From NCBI RefSeq assembly GCF_030867145.1, contig NC_134419.1:124001-188000 (forward strand): a stretch of DNA of 64,000 nucleotides, in the 5' to 3' direction. The translations under genes and the position numbers were made by a program. This document shows positions 22,913 through 35,815 of the stretch, one piece after another. This DNA is from Opisthocomus hoazin. Taxonomy: Eukaryota > Chordata > Aves > Opisthocomiformes > Opisthocomidae. Below the pieces are notes generated by a model that saw only the letters and a program-made list of their open reading frames with translations, had not been told where the DNA came from and did not search any database. The first letter of the stretch is position 1. Every line of letters begins with the position of its first letter.

Positions 22913-25380
22913 ATATGTATCAGAATATTCTGACAATGTCCCAGACTCATGTCTGCTTTCTTTTAATAATCTGCTTGCACAGACACTTCGTGATTGTTAT
23001 ACTCCGTATAGGCTAGAACTCAGCAGACTACCTGAAGTTTATTTTTCTTCCTAATACTTACAATAAATTTATTCCTTTTCAATTTAAGTGCTTTCTTTGC
23101 TTTTTTAAGTTTAGTGCCCACAAATATTATTGTTACAGTTATTTTCAGAATGCCTTAACATTGTGCAAAACCATGTCTGAATTCAATATTAAAAGGTTGG
23201 CTTACTCTCTCTTATCCTTCAATAATTATGAATCTCTGAAATGTTTGGAAAAAAGATGAAAAATATTTTACTGTATAAATTTCTAGAAAGATCCAAATCA
23301 ATATTTTGCAAAACCAAATCAACTTAAACACTAAGAGAAGGCTTATTCTTGATTTTCTTATGTGCAAATGTAGAAAGATGAAAAAAAAAAAAAAAAAGCG
23401 TGTGATCAGACCAGTCACTTATTTTGCAACATTAGAAAAACTGAATCAATCATAATAGTGAAAAAAAATCACAAATATTTTACTGGAAACTCTAGAAGAC
23501 AAGGATATTACAGAAAGTTACATAGCTGGGGAGGCAACAAGTAGCTTCAAAATAACTCTGTGCTCTTAAAAATAAAAATACTATGCAGAGATGGTTACAA
23601 AGTCACACCACAAGAAGTATGAAGAACACAGGCAATAATAGATATCAACACAGTGAAAAAAGTACTCCCAGAGGATACCGAAAACATCTATAAAGTTGAA
23701 AGGTGAAGGAATGCAGAAAGACCACTGCTAGGCACAGAGGAGGGGGAGGCTGTGACATAACTGAATACTGAACTGTTAAGTCGTAAAGGCATTTTCCAGT
23801 AGGCAATATATTATTCACTTCAAGTTTTCATAAGCCACAGACATTGCAAAATGTTATATTCCTAGGTTTTGTGACTGCTACCACTCTTATATCGAAAAAC
23901 AAAACAAACAAACAATACCAACAACCATTTAGAAATACCTCAATTCTTCAGAATGTTTTATACCTTATCATACCTGGAGAAAGACAAGATCAGGTTGAAA
24001 AAAAGCCAGATGATTGTAATGATTTTTTCCTTTCTTTTTTTTTAAGGAGCAGCCCTCGAGAGAGTCATACACAGCTTTGCCACCAAAAAGGTTTTGTCTA
24101 CACTAGAAAAAGTACTGAATTCAAACCAAGGCTAAAAATGATACCCTACATGAAAGAACCTGTCAATTTTATACTAGAGAACTTATGTCTATGGTGGTTT
24201 TTGTATCAGAGTAGTATGCAAGGTCAACAGTGAAGGGTTACTTTGGAAAAATTCAACACTCGCCCCACAAATAGAAATATGAATTGGACAGGTGAGATTC
24301 ATACCTGGAAGTTGCATGAATGATGAAGTGACAAAGGATCACGGTTTGCTACATGTAAGAATTTGGTTGACCACCTGTCTGCTCTGTTGACTTTCCTATT
24401 GCTTGGCTCTGAGGAACAGTTAGATTCAGTGACAAGCTACTGCTAGTGATACTCAGATTGCAACTCCTATTGCATTTCCTTGCTCTATTGCATAAGATCT
24501 GTCACAGTCAGAAATATGATCATTAAAGTGGCAAGACTAACACTGGAATAATCTGCTATCAGGAGAAGGGTATGACAAGGATAGACATGGAAGCGACACA
24601 ATCTTTACCACCTTAATGCCAAAAGAACTACAGCACTTGTTTGAAAAGCTACAGAACACAGAAAAGGATAGGATAACAATCAGCCAAAGTCCCTAACCTT
24701 GATTCTCTCTCACGTAACTCAGGACAAAAATGAAAAGAGTTGTCAAGACAGTTTGCTTCTGGTGTAACGTGTCAAGAGGCTGAACTTGAAACACCAATGG
24801 CCTATGGTAGGCATTCACTAACTGTCAGCTTCCCATTTTCTTCCCCTTCCCAGATGGCTTCAGATGGAGACTTCTTCCCTCACTGACACTGTCACAGGAA
24901 CACATGGTCAAGCTGCATCACTTTGGGGTAAAATAACGGCGCTGCCAAGAAGCTCTGATGAAGGGCCCTCAGGTAATTCAGACTCTTAAATGACTCCGGA
25001 AATGGGCAAACCAAAAAAAGGTCTGTGTAAATGCTAAACAAGGTACTACCTGAGTTTTGAATAATTTTTACTTTCTAGGCTGAAGCTAGGAGGTTATTGG
25101 TGGTTCAGTATAGCAGAACACTAGTACTTAAGAAAAACAACTATGATACATCGCACATATTTAACAGAATAAGCATAGGTATTACAGCTAAGTATGCTTA
25201 AGGAACCGCATTCTATAAAACACCCTGAATTATAAGCCCTGTTATTCTGAAGCCCTCTCCACCGTGTTAGTGGGAAGAAGGAGGTGCCAGATGTACACAG
25301 GGCTTTTCTAAAGGCTTTGCAGCTTGGCCTTTGGCATACGAAGAGCCCCGAGGCTGTGCAACAACTCTGCTGAAGAGTAA
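22913..25380. other. Former ACADM intron 1 / upstream sequence, nothing recognised
   Basis: AT-rich sequence between the CR1 and the CpG island. It includes a poly-A run near 23380-23397. No exon matching the first codons of ACADM was found. Confidence 0.5.
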
Positions 25381-25439
25381 CAGATGGCAACACCCATTCA
25401 GACCATGAAGATGAAGGCCGTAAACTCACGGATAACAAC

Positions 25440-26270
25440 GCGGAGCCAAGAAAAACAGAACAGAGAGCGATTTTCAGCCCTGCACGGCTTCGCCCTCCGG
25501 GGCAGCCCCTCGGCATTCCAGCTGCCACGGCCAGGAGCGAGCGGTCATGGCGGCGGGAGCCGGGCTTGCCCCGCGGTGGCCGCCCGCGCTTCACGGCCCC
25601 AGGGCGACGGAGCTTCGCCCTTGGTCCTGTCCGGGCTGCGGAGCGCGGGCGGCTGCGGCGCTCCCTCGGCCTGCGGCACGCCCGGCCTCCGCCCGCCAGC
25701 AGCGCCCCGTCCCGTCCCGCCCCGTCCCCCCGGCCTCCGCCGGCCAGCAGCGCCCCGTCCCGTCCCGTCCCCTCGGCTTCCGCCCGCCAGCAGCGCCCCG
25801 TCCCGTCCCGTGCCCCCGGGACTCACGCTCCGCCCGCGCTCGCCCCGCGCCGCCGCCGCCCGGCTGCCCACACGAGCGGCCCTCCCCGCGGACATCTGGG
25901 CGGCGGTGGCTGGGGAAGCCGGGGCGATGCCGCGCAGGCTGTCCGCTCAGCCGGGCGCCGAGGGGAGGCCGGGCGCCGAAGGGAGGCCGGGCCGGGCCGG
26001 TGTGCTCTGCTCCCCGCGAGGGCCGCCCTGCTCCTGTGCCCCGGGGCTGTGCGGGCTCCGGCGGGGTCCGCGGGGGGCGGCCGGGCAGGCCAGGTCTGGG
26101 CACGGCTGCCGGCCCCCGCCCAGCCGGAGGGGAGTCCGCTTGTTTCCTTCGCTGCCGGCTCCGCGGAGCCCGGGCGGGGCGGGCCCGGGCGCGGCGGGCG
26201 GGGGTCTCTGACCTTTCCCCAGAACGGCGGCCCGTGCGCTGCAGAGAGGGAGGGTCTGCCCGAGGCTTAG
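25440..26270. promoter_or_regulatory. CpG island, presumed former ACADM promoter
   Basis: An 0.8-kb island of very high GC and CpG density lies about 5.6 kb upstream of ACADM exon 2, where exon 1 and the promoter are expected. I could not find the short exon 1 coding segment on the minus strand. The plus-strand open frames here (for example one starting ATGGCGGCGGGAGCCGGG at 25546) have CpG-island composition and no recognisable domain, so they are not called as genes. Confidence 0.7.
25684..25818. repeat. GC-rich minisatellite, three units of 43-48 bp
   Basis: Three imperfect tandem units starting GGCCTCCGCCCGCCAGCAG at about 25684, 25732 and 25775, each followed by CGCCCCGTCCCGTCCCG. They lie inside the CpG island. 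Confidence 0.9.
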
Positions 26271-28205
26271 CTCATCCGCTCTCCTTATGTGAAGTCTGCT
26301 GGGCTGTCGCCAGCTAGCTACGGCTTCTCCCTGCTTGCAGAGAAGTCCCTGTGACTGTTTTATTGTATTTTTGCCCCTCAGGGAAGCACAAACTCACGTT
26401 TTCGAGGTGCACCAGGGACCGGGGTGTGACTGGGCCTGGCTCATTGGCCCTGCTCGACCCAGCTCTGGTGCGCTTCTGGCAGTCACGAGTCTCTGTTCTG
26501 CGGCTGAAACACAGCGTGTGCCTGGACTTGGTCCCTTTCCAAGAGCTTCTAGACTCATAGTTACAAAAGAACACAATCTACTGGCGTAGCGAGGCTTTTA
26601 CAATCTGACTTTCATACAAACGTGAACTTCCATGCTGTTCTTAATTTGAGATATCACAGTGATGTGTGCTCTGTTGATAGTTACATAAAACATGCTTATA
26701 AATGCTCTCAATTCTGGCTGTATGTTAAAACAAAAGCGTTCGTTTTGTAAATTATCTGCAGTGTGTAAAATACACTCGTTTGAATATTATTGCTGCAGTG
26801 TTGTCAAGCAGTGTTATTTAGGATTTTGTTAAAATAACTCTTTCAAGACAGATAGCTACTTCATCTATGAATGACTTTTTTTGGTGTGAAATTTTAACAA
26901 TTACTGAAACATAAAGCACTTTTATGAAAGCTGGATTTTAGTTAACATTTTATTTTGCATAACAATTCAAAGTAAGGTGTTCCAAATATTTACAGCACCA
27001 TTATTGTCTTGGTGTGTTTGGTTCTTGGTTGCTTGTTTTGCTTCTGACAGGTGAGCGTATTGATTTTGTACTTAATACTAAAGAAACACTTCAATAGGAG
27101 GCTACCAGTGTAAGAATTGGTTTTTGGCATACATATCAACTGATTAAAAAGAAGCTGATTGTAATGCTGTGTAGGCTTTACACTGGCATGACTCCACATG
27201 ATTGCCAAATTGAGGCATGTAAACAGCCTTCACTTAGTGCACAGGCTGATTTTTTACTCCAGTATTAGTGGGTTTTTCCCCCCGTACTTTAAGGGTAGTT
27301 GAATAAAAGGCATAAGCACAGTTTATAACTTTCTGTTACTTCAGTACTCTGTGAAGATTTTTGTATGTTCTCCCTGTTCTAAATCTAGTTTCAAGTACAC
27401 CATACCACTTCTTGTGGAAATTACACATGCCAGTCACCGTAACAGGGTTTGACTCTAGGTTTCCACAGAAGCCAGAAGATGGAGTCCTTTATGACAGTAC
27501 TTTTTATTAATAGCACTGCAGCTTGAGCTGAGTGCATCTGAATGGGCACCCCAAACAAAGAAGTCCCTGGGCAATTATACCCTCCCAGTCCAAGTTCCCC
27601 ACCCCTCCCACCATAGTTTGGACCAACAGTAATATTAAGGTCTGGGGTCTTCTTGGGTTTTGTCGGTTTGTTTTTTTTGCTGTTTCATTACTAAGCGGCT
27701 GCTCAGTGGTCATCTTCTTGCACAATAGCACATCCTCTTAGGTCAGTTTCGGCCAATTCTGTGGTTAGCTATTCGGCATGCTGCAATACGATTGTTACTG
27801 TTCATGTACCATGATCCATAGGCTTTGTCTACTCTAGCTATTAATGTTTAAGCTGCTAGCTCCAAGTTTCAACTAACTTTTTCTACAACACACTGGACTG
27901 TATGGCTTTTAAAGACCAGCATTGAAGTCTGCATTTTGTGTTCCATTTTATACAGGGTGCTGTTCCATAGGTCATGTTTCTGAATATGGTGTGGGAGTTT
28001 AATGACTGAGCAGTCCATTTTCTATTCATATATTATTTGTCTATTATTGTATTGTTTGTGTATACATAGTATCTCTGTATTCCTCAGTTGATTTATCATC
28101 ATAGCAGCCCTTGCTGTGATGGTATATGAGGAAATATACTCATCTCATGTTTTGAAAGTTTAAATTTAGATGCAGCATGGATTTTACTATGTGTATTCTA
28201 ACTAG
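26271..28205. other. Intergenic, nothing recognised
   Basis: Unique AT-rich sequence to the right of the island. Short open frames at 26.3-26.6 kb have no recognisable similarity. Confidence 0.5.
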
Positions 28206-28808
28206 GTGCATGAAGATGAGTGTGGCCAGTAGGTCGAAGGAGGTTCTCCTTCCCCTCTACTCTGCCCTAGCGAGGCCCCATCTGGAGTACTCTGTCCAGT
28301 TCTAGTCTCCCCAGTTCAAGAAAGATGAGGAGCTACTGGAGACAATCCAGCGGAGGGCTACAAAGATGATGAGGGGTCTGGAGGATCTCTCCTATGAGAA
28401 AAGGCTGAGGGAGCTGCGCTTGTTTAGCCTGAAGAAGAGAAGGCTGAGAGGGCATCTTATAAATGCCTACAAATATCTTATGGGTGGGTGTCAGGAGGAT
28501 GGGGCCAGACTCTTTTCAGTGGTGCCCAGCGACAGGACAAGGAGCAATGGGCACAGGCACAAACTGCAGCAGAGGAAGTTCTATCTGAACATGAGGAAGA
28601 ACTTCTTCACTCTGAGGGTGTTGGAGCACTGGAACAGGTTGCCCAGAGGGGCTGTGGAGTCTCCTTCTCTGGAGATATTCAAGACCTGTCTGGACAAGAT
28701 CCTGTGCAGCCTGCTCTGGGTGACCCTGCTTTGGCAGGGGTGTTGTACTAGATGATCCTCAGAGGTCCCCTCCAACCCCTAACATTCTGTGATTCTGTGA
28801 TTCTGTGA
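28206..28808 (+). mobile_element. CR1 LINE 3' fragment
   Basis: A 0.6-kb 5'-truncated CR1 in plus orientation with a typical tail of three ATTCTGTG repeats. It encodes only the extreme C-terminus of ORF2 (the frame at 28366-28755 includes [16 protein letters not shown] and [17 protein letters not shown]). It is more diverged than the long copies. Confidence 0.94.
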
Positions 28809-29213
28809 CATTAACCCACCACCTTGCTTCTTACACAACTGTTCTATGCAGCTTTTCTCATGCTTGACTCAATCTCTGACACAAGAAGTTCTTCTTTCAG
28901 TAGGTTAGATTGTCTGAATTGTTCTCCTAGTCATCAACAATGTGATTAAACATGGATTTCTTCTTAGACAGCAAAGTATGTCATCCCTTTTCCACACCAG
29001 GTTTTTACCCTTGGAATCCATTTCCTGGAACGCAGACAGCTTCCTGGGTAGCTAGACCAGGTAAGTGGCTTAAGAGAGGACTAGGTTTAGGAAAGTTCTC
29101 ATTAACTTTGCAGAGCACCAGTGTTGAACAGAATGCATAAACCTCTGCCTAGGTAGCATTCTGATAAAATGGGGTAACTGGAGGAAGCAACTACCCATTT
29201 TAAAAGTTAGAAG

Positions 29214-29863
29214 TGTAACCACAGTGATGGAATTAGTTAATCATAAAGCACGAACAATGCTGCTATGTCCCTTGTACAGCCCTGCCCATCTGGACATTAG
29301 GTCTGGGAACAGAGGGTTTAGTCCCTAGGTAATCATTAATGTTAAACAATAATGGTGAAGGGGGATTTTTAATAGAAATAGCGTTACCAAATGATTGCAG
29401 GTGTATTTGTGGTACCTATCTATTGTGTGAATTAATTGAAGCAAAAAGTCATACATCTCTCCCCAAAGAAGTTAGTTTTAATTAAAACCAGCAGGTGCCT
29501 AGAACTGGTCAAGATGACCCGTGCCGCAGGGACAAGAGCCAGAAGAGGACTGAGTTTGCGCAGAAACTGTGATGAAGAGGATAAGCCTTCATCTTAGGAC
29601 CCCCGACGACCACCACTAGGAGGCACTGCGCAAGTGCGGGTGGGAGGAGTGTTATGAAAATATACTGATTTGACTATGAAAGAAAGGGCTTATGTAATCA
29701 GATGAATATGTATATTTTGATCTATATAAACTGCACGGAAAGGGTATAGGGTATGCACGTTCGGCGGAATTATCCCCCGTGCATCCGACGTCGCAATAAA
29801 GAATGCCTGCCTTTTAACACTACATTGGTGTTACGAGGTTTTATTCCCGGATTTTCGGTGACA
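29214..29863 (+). mobile_element. Solo LTR of an endogenous retrovirus, plus strand
   Basis: A 650-bp element begins TGTAACC, ends GGTGACA and is bordered by the 4-bp direct repeat GAAG (29210-29213 and 29864-29867). It has a TATA box (TCTATATAAA, 29721-29730) and AATAAA (29795-29800) in the expected order, so U3, R and U5 can be assigned. A 4-bp duplication is typical of gammaretrovirus-like (class I) ERVs. No gag, pol or env sequence is adjacent, so it is a solo LTR left by recombination. Confidence 0.85.
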
Positions 29864-30639
29864 GAAGGACAAAAAAATCCCCACAATTTAATGCAGAGGG
29901 GGAAATAACTTCCCCCATTACTTCCACTGCTACCAGAGAAAAACTGCATGTGTGAAATTTAGTAATTAGAGCAATTGGCCTGAATTGAGACCTCTGGGAG
30001 GATGGATAGGGTGCTACATATGCCTGATTTAGTTTTCTTAAAACTAGCCAAGACAGCTTGCTCTCCAGGACCTGACGTTGCACTGACTGTGGAGGAGGCA
30101 CATACCCTCACTGCCTCTGGCACATATATGATTGGTTTATGTTTCAGTACAAGCATAATAACAACTTCCATGACCTCTGCACATTAATTTACTCATAAAC
30201 AAAATAATCATGCCTTTGAGGGTCTAAAACCAATTTTTGAAAGGGTACCTTTATTTGCAAGCCTTGGAAGAACCTTTTTCTCAAACCGCTTATGTGTAAA
30301 AATGTAAATGATGGTCTACAGGTGCACTTCTGTCAAGAATTACACAGGGTTATTTCACAAATTTTTCAATACAAAATGTTCTGTGTGTTGGGCTTTGTGC
30401 TGTTTCCCTAACAACAGACTAACAGGTAGATAGCTATGTGACATCTGAATACAGCGTTCTTTTGCTGCAGTAACGATTTGGGCTGTCAATGACTTAAGAA
30501 GAATCTCAGCTATCAGATTTATTGCTCTTTAAGTGGCCGTTGTCCCGTTCAGATAAAACAAAGGGAGGTGGATGACAACTACAGGAAACTTTCTGACCAG
30601 CAATCTACATTTGTCAGCACTGAACCTGTTTTTTGACTC
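29864..30639. other. Intergenic between LTR and CpG island
   Basis: AT-rich sequence with no recognised gene or repeat. Confidence 0.5.
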
Positions 30640-32300
30640 AATCATGAGAACCCCCCCCCCCGCCCAGAACCACAACGGGAGTGTCCAAATTCCCCCCGGT
30701 CAGGAGGCGACAGCAGCCCCGGCTCCCCGCGCAGCACACCGCAGCGCTTCGCCTGCTCGGCAGCCGCTGCGAACCCACGCCTGTCCTCGCGTGGGCCAGA
30801 GGCTGCTCCCGCGGGGGGGCCCGGCCCGGCCCGGGGAGCTCAGCACGGGCGGCCCGGACAGCTCCGCCGGGCCCGGGCGGGAGCCGCTCGCCGAGGTCGC
30901 TCCCGGCGCGGCGGGGCCCGGGCGGGCGTTAAGCGGCTCCGGGACCGGCGGTCTGCTTCCCGCCAGCCGCAACACCCCGGGGCGCGGGGCTCGGAGCACG
31001 GGCGATCCTTCCCACCCCGAGAGCCGCGCGGGCGCCGCCGGCCCCGCCGGAGCCACCCCTGGTGCCGGCAGTGCCGTTCCGCGGGGGCCGGCCCGCGCTC
31101 CGCGGCAGCGCGCTCCCCGCAAGCGGCGCCCGCCGGCGGGGGCGGAGGATGGCGACCTGCGCGCCGCGGGCCCCGCCGCCACCGGCTGCGGGAGCTGCCG
31201 CAGGGAGCCGGGCCCAGGCGACGTTAGCGGGCCGCGGCCCGCGACGGGGGCTGGGGCGGGGGCGGGGGGGGAGGTCCCACCGCCCCCGCGCCTGCCCTCG
31301 GCACGCCCCTCTGCCCGCCGCCCCCCCCCGCGCGGCTCGGGCACCGCCCCCGCGGGCTCGGCGCAGGCGTCGGCCGCGGAGCCGACGGGACGGGAGGGTC
31401 AGCGCGGGGCGCGGGCGGCGTTCCGAGCGGAGCGGGAGGCTGTCCGGCCGCCGCCGCCTCTCATGCCGTCACGGCAACAAAGAGCGCGTTGAGCGGCGGA
31501 CGGAGGCGCGGGCCGCTGGCTGTGCCGGCGCGGAGGGCACCGGGAGACGATGGCGAGGAAGGGAGAAGCCTCCGCGCTTCTCTACGGTGAGCGCCCGGGC
31601 CGGGCCGGGGCAGCCGGCGCGGGTGCCTCCCTCCGGTCTGTTTGCGTTGCGGATCCAGGCAGCGCGCGGCAGCGGCGGGAGTTTGCTTCCCTCGGCGGGC
31701 GCTGGGGGCGGAGTGGGCGCCGGCCCCCCCCCCCCCCCCCCCGCGCAGGGGACAGCCCCCGCAGGCCGTGGGCACAGCTCCGCTCGTGCTGCGGCTGGCA
31801 CGGCCCGAAGGAGGCGGCACGGCCGTGGTCGGGGAGGGGAGACGGTGGGCGCAGAGATGGGGGCGGCCGGGGCGAGAACCTCCTCCACCCTCCCCTCCCC
31901 GAGAGCAGGTGCGTTGTGGCCGCTCTGTCCGCGCCCCGGGAGGAGCGGGCTGCGGAGCTCAGCCGGGGACCGCGGGCGGGCGGGAAGGCCGCCGGGCGGC
32001 AGGTGCGCGGCGGTGGGGAGGGCCGGCCGTTGGGCGCGCGGGGCCGGGCCGGGCCAGGCCGCGGCGGCCGTTGGGCGCGGGGGAGCGGTGTGCGGGGCTG
32101 GGGGCTGCTTACCCGCGGGCCGCGGCGGGGCCGTGGTGGGGGGAGAGCCCGCCCTGGTGGCGGCGCTTCGGGGGCGCCGGTGTTCGGGGCGCAGGGGGAG
32201 CCCGGCCTGAGGTGCTGCGCTCCCTGGCTGGACCCTGCCAGCCCGCCACGAGGGGAAGGTCACGAGGGGCAGGACTGCAGCTGGGGGCTCGAGCTGTGCT
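30640..32300. promoter_or_regulatory. Large CpG island with rightward candidate first exon
   Basis: About 1.6 kb of extremely GC- and CpG-rich sequence, the longest in the window, with C homopolymers at 30651-30661 and 31724-31742. It contains many overlapping open frames on both strands that reflect base composition only. A plausible plus-strand coding exon with a strong donor lies at 31550-31586, so the island is probably a promoter firing to the right. Confidence 0.8.
31550..31586 (+). CDS. Candidate first coding exon of a choline-transporter-like gene (SLC44A5?)
   Basis: An ATG in good context (GACGATGG) starts MARKGEASALLY and runs into the donor G/GTGAGC, leaving a phase-1 G so that the next residue is probably Gly. 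Choline-transporter-like proteins (SLC44A family) often begin with a short tail ending in YG before a YDP.F.GP motif, split by an intron at that Gly. In human, SLC44A5 lies beside ACADM and is transcribed away from it, which fits this position and direction. The second exon was not found in the remaining 32 kb. This identification is an inference from synteny and a very short peptide. Confidence 0.35.
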
Positions 32301-35300
32301 GCAATTGCTCCGTGGAAGCTAATGTAGTTGCGACAGAGGACACGGGGTCTGCAAAGCTTCTTAGCCTGTTTGAAGGTGTCACTACAAATCCGATTTCCTC
32401 ATCCAACGTGCGGGAGATTTCTATGGCAGAACAAATTCGCAGAATGAGCAAACCCCCTTGGAAACAAGGCTGCCTTTCTGTGAGCCCCAAAGGCCGCCTG
32501 CAATTGGCTGGGGTGTACAAGTGGGCAGAAATGGCCTGGTAAAGCAGCCTTTTCCTGGATACCACACGTGTGCTGTGTGGATGCTTACTGCTCTGAAAAC
32601 TCTTTTTTATAATTCACCTCTGTGGTCTGAACCTTGATCTGACTGAAGGAAAATTCACAGATTGGCTTCCTCCCAAGAAGGAAAAGGGGAAAAAAGCCTT
32701 TAGGGAAGGAAAATGATCCAGAAAAAAATTAGTGTTTCAAAGGTGAGATCTGAAAAGGTGAGTCTGTAGTTACTTCTGAGAGAACCTGTTCTTACTCGTA
32801 CGGAATTCAGATGGTTTTGCTGCTTACTCCAGAGGGGTTAGGCCTAGGACCATAGGTATTCAGCAGTGATGGTCGAAAGGTAGACATGGAAGTATTCTTC
32901 TGAAAGAAGAGCAGGAATACAGCATTCAAGAAGGGAAAATACCTTTTCAGTGGAGTTCAGTAAGCGCTATGTATGCTCTCTCACTTGCCGTTTGTAAGCA
33001 AGAACACTCTGGTAGGAAAGTCATGACAGGAAGTACTGAGTGTTGCATTGTCATAATACAATCATTATTTAACTTAATTTTTCAAAGTGTCTTACTCAGG
33101 TAAGAAAGGTTGATCCTTTAGTTATTCAGCTTGAGGGAGGAGGGTGATGTATCTGTAATCAACTTGTTCAAAAGAATTATTCTGATATAATTTTTTGCTA
33201 TTTTAGCTGTTTCATCTGATCACTGTTTACTTTCTTTTATTTCATACAATAGTGTGTATTGTGTTACCACATTTGCACGAGTCTTGAGTAATTGCTCAAG
33301 TCTTGTATTGGGAAGCAAGGTTTGAGTTCATATTTGTTTTGCCTGTTAGATAGCATGATGTTAAAGACTTACCAAAGGAAAGTGCAGCATTTCCCAATTC
33401 AGCATGTACGATATCGTTTTCCTTTTAAATTAGGTTGCTGTAATAGTTATTCTCTTAATTTTGTTGTCTCTGCCAGTAACCGGTTATTTATTAGCCCGCA
33501 TGTATATTTTTCAGAGGTGTAGGTGTCCGAAACTCTCTCCTTGGAATCTCAAGGATTCCTCAGAGTTTCAGCATTTATAAATGACAAAGGCAAATTCTTC
33601 TCAAAAGTTTTGTGGCATCGGTCTCTTTCTTTACAAGAGATGAGTCAAGCCCGTGGTTGATAACTAATGTTAGGCTCCATGAACGGTTTTGTGACTACCT
33701 AAGATTTTTCTTTGAGGTAACAAGTGTACTGTCAGCTGACTGATTTATTAGAGTAAGACTGACTGCTGGAAGCCCAAGGTACCAGACGGAAGGGTTGACT
33801 AGTAGTGTGAATATGGCTCTGTAAAAGCTTTTGATAAGCCCATAAGCATTTTGAGGCCAGTTCCTCTTAAGCTCTCTCACTTTTAGCTGCCTTGTCTGTC
33901 TGCATGCATGTGTGAGAAGGATTGTAAGTTCATCTTCAAAAACAAGCTGCTTAGTGGTTCCATAAGTTTAGTCTTCACTGGGATAGCTGTAAGCTAGCTC
34001 CAGGAATTGCATGAAGAGTTTCCTTAAAATGTGTAACATACAAAGGATTTGTCAAGAGCAATGACGCTGACTTTATCAAGGCCTCTCTCTTGCTAGCAGG
34101 GGACTTCCAAATGAGAAAACAAAGTTCTTTCCCAACAGGAAGGTTGCCACTGAAGCTAAGGAGACAAGTTGCTCATTATTTCCTTTTGTCATTATAGCTG
34201 ACTTTTGAGGTATTTTTCAACCACCATAGTATTTTCTTTCATGTGACTCCAGTATTACGGCCTGTCATGTGACTGTTGAAATCAGTGGTAAAATTTGTTT
34301 GGACTTCATTGCAGAATCAGGCTTTTAGCAGTGATTGTACCATAACCAGTTTCCTGTGGTAGTGTAGTTCAGATGTTGCCTTACAAATCACTGAAGTCCA
34401 AATGAATGGTGACGTTGTCTTTAAAGAAAGCTTTTATAACTATTTTAAGAAACATTATTGAGCGGAAGTATATAAAGTGCCAAATTTTAATACTTTCAAC
34501 TCAAATTTAGCTAGCTTTTTTATGTCTGCGCATTTAGATCCTCTCTAGGAACAACTACTTTCTTATGATACCTTTTGCTAGTAGTGGGTGAAACCAAAGC
34601 TTGAGTCTATAATTGGGTTTCTTAGTTGCTGGTGTGAAGTGATCATGTCAGTTGTTTTACTAAAAAGAATTCTGTTTGTTTCTTTTCCTGAGTAGGAGAG
34701 GTTCTTCTGTTTCGCTTGGAAGAGCTTTTGATGGACTATGAAACTTTCTATCAAGATATGTGATTTCTTGTAGCTTGTCCTGCATTTCTCTTTCTTGATT
34801 TCATCCAGTTGTATGTGTACCGTGCAGGAAGGACATCCTCAATCTAAGGAAAAAGGGCTATTTAGCCATAGCAGTGCCGTATGAGGTGGAAGCTATTGGC
34901 TGTGACACTGCTGCAGATAGAGCCTCCGTAACTCCTGCTGGTAAATCCTTGTGCATCATGTTATGTAATTCATTTTGCCTTCTGATGTTCAGATTTCATA
35001 TCAGTAGGCGACATTCGTATTAAAGCTGAAACTCGATTTGACACTTTATTCACATTTGAATATATTAAGAAGTGTTAAAAGTAGGTGAAACTCAAATTCA
35101 GGTGATTTAAACCTTTCTTCCTCTGACAGAAATTTGGTCCACTTTGTCTAGGCTTTGCAGTGCATGTTTTAGGTGGGATAAATCATTTACTCTTTGAGGA
35201 CATCTGCTGAACCTAGGTTCAGCAATGTCTGATTTTGCTAACATCCTAGTTTTAGATAAAAAAATTCACTGTGGAATAAATTTAGGGGGCTGGGGAGAAA

Positions 35301-35499
35301 AACATAGGAAAAAATTTCAAAAGCAGCACTTTGCAGTATGTTTCCTGCTATTTATTACTGCAGATAGGTCTCTTTGAGTGACAACTTTCTTCCTTAGCAT
35401 GCTGCTTCATCTTTTGCCTGGTTCTGTGGTAGTGTCCTCCGCAACATCCTTGTCCCAAGAGTGGTAGTCAATGACTGAATGAATATCCAGGTGGAAATG
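32301..35499 (+). other. Probable long first intron, nothing recognised
   Basis: AT-rich non-coding sequence after the CpG island. No exon or mobile element was recognised. Confidence 0.45.
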
Positions 35500-35815
35500 A
35501 CTAATGAGTGGTGTCTGTATTTGGACCAATGCTATTTAATATCTCGATCAACAACAGTAGATTGTGGGATTGAATGCAACCTCAGCAAGTCTGCGGATAA
35601 CACCGAGCTGAGTGGTGCAGTGGATACACTGCAGGGAAGGGATGCCATCCACAGGGGCCTTCACAGGCTTGAGAAGTGGACCGGTGTGAACCTCATGAGG
35701 TTCAGCAAGGCCAAGTGTAAGGTCCTGCACCTGGGTCGGGGTAATCTCCAGTATCAGTACAGGCTGGGAGGTGAATGGTTTGAGAGCAGCCCTGCCGAGA
35801 AGGACTTAGGGGTAC
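35500..35815 (+). mobile_element. Diverged CR1 internal fragment
   Basis: A 0.3-kb piece corresponding to the region after the RT catalytic box. A frame starting around 35560 reads [18 protein letters not shown], where an intact element has [11 protein letters not shown], and later [10 protein letters not shown]. The 5' and 3' ends are both missing, so this is a fragment of an older subfamily. Confidence 0.85.

Noticed and set aside
25384-26317. Open frames of 230-275 codons on the plus strand, one starting MAAGAGLA like the ACADM N-terminus
   Set aside because: They are low-complexity Pro/Arg/Ala frames from CpG-island composition, overlapping in three frames. The ACADM-like start is on the wrong strand and matches only four or five common residues.
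30572-32542. Several long open frames (up to 382 codons) on both strands
   Set aside because: GC-rich sequence has few stop codons. No domains are visible, and the frames run through the likely donor at 31587.
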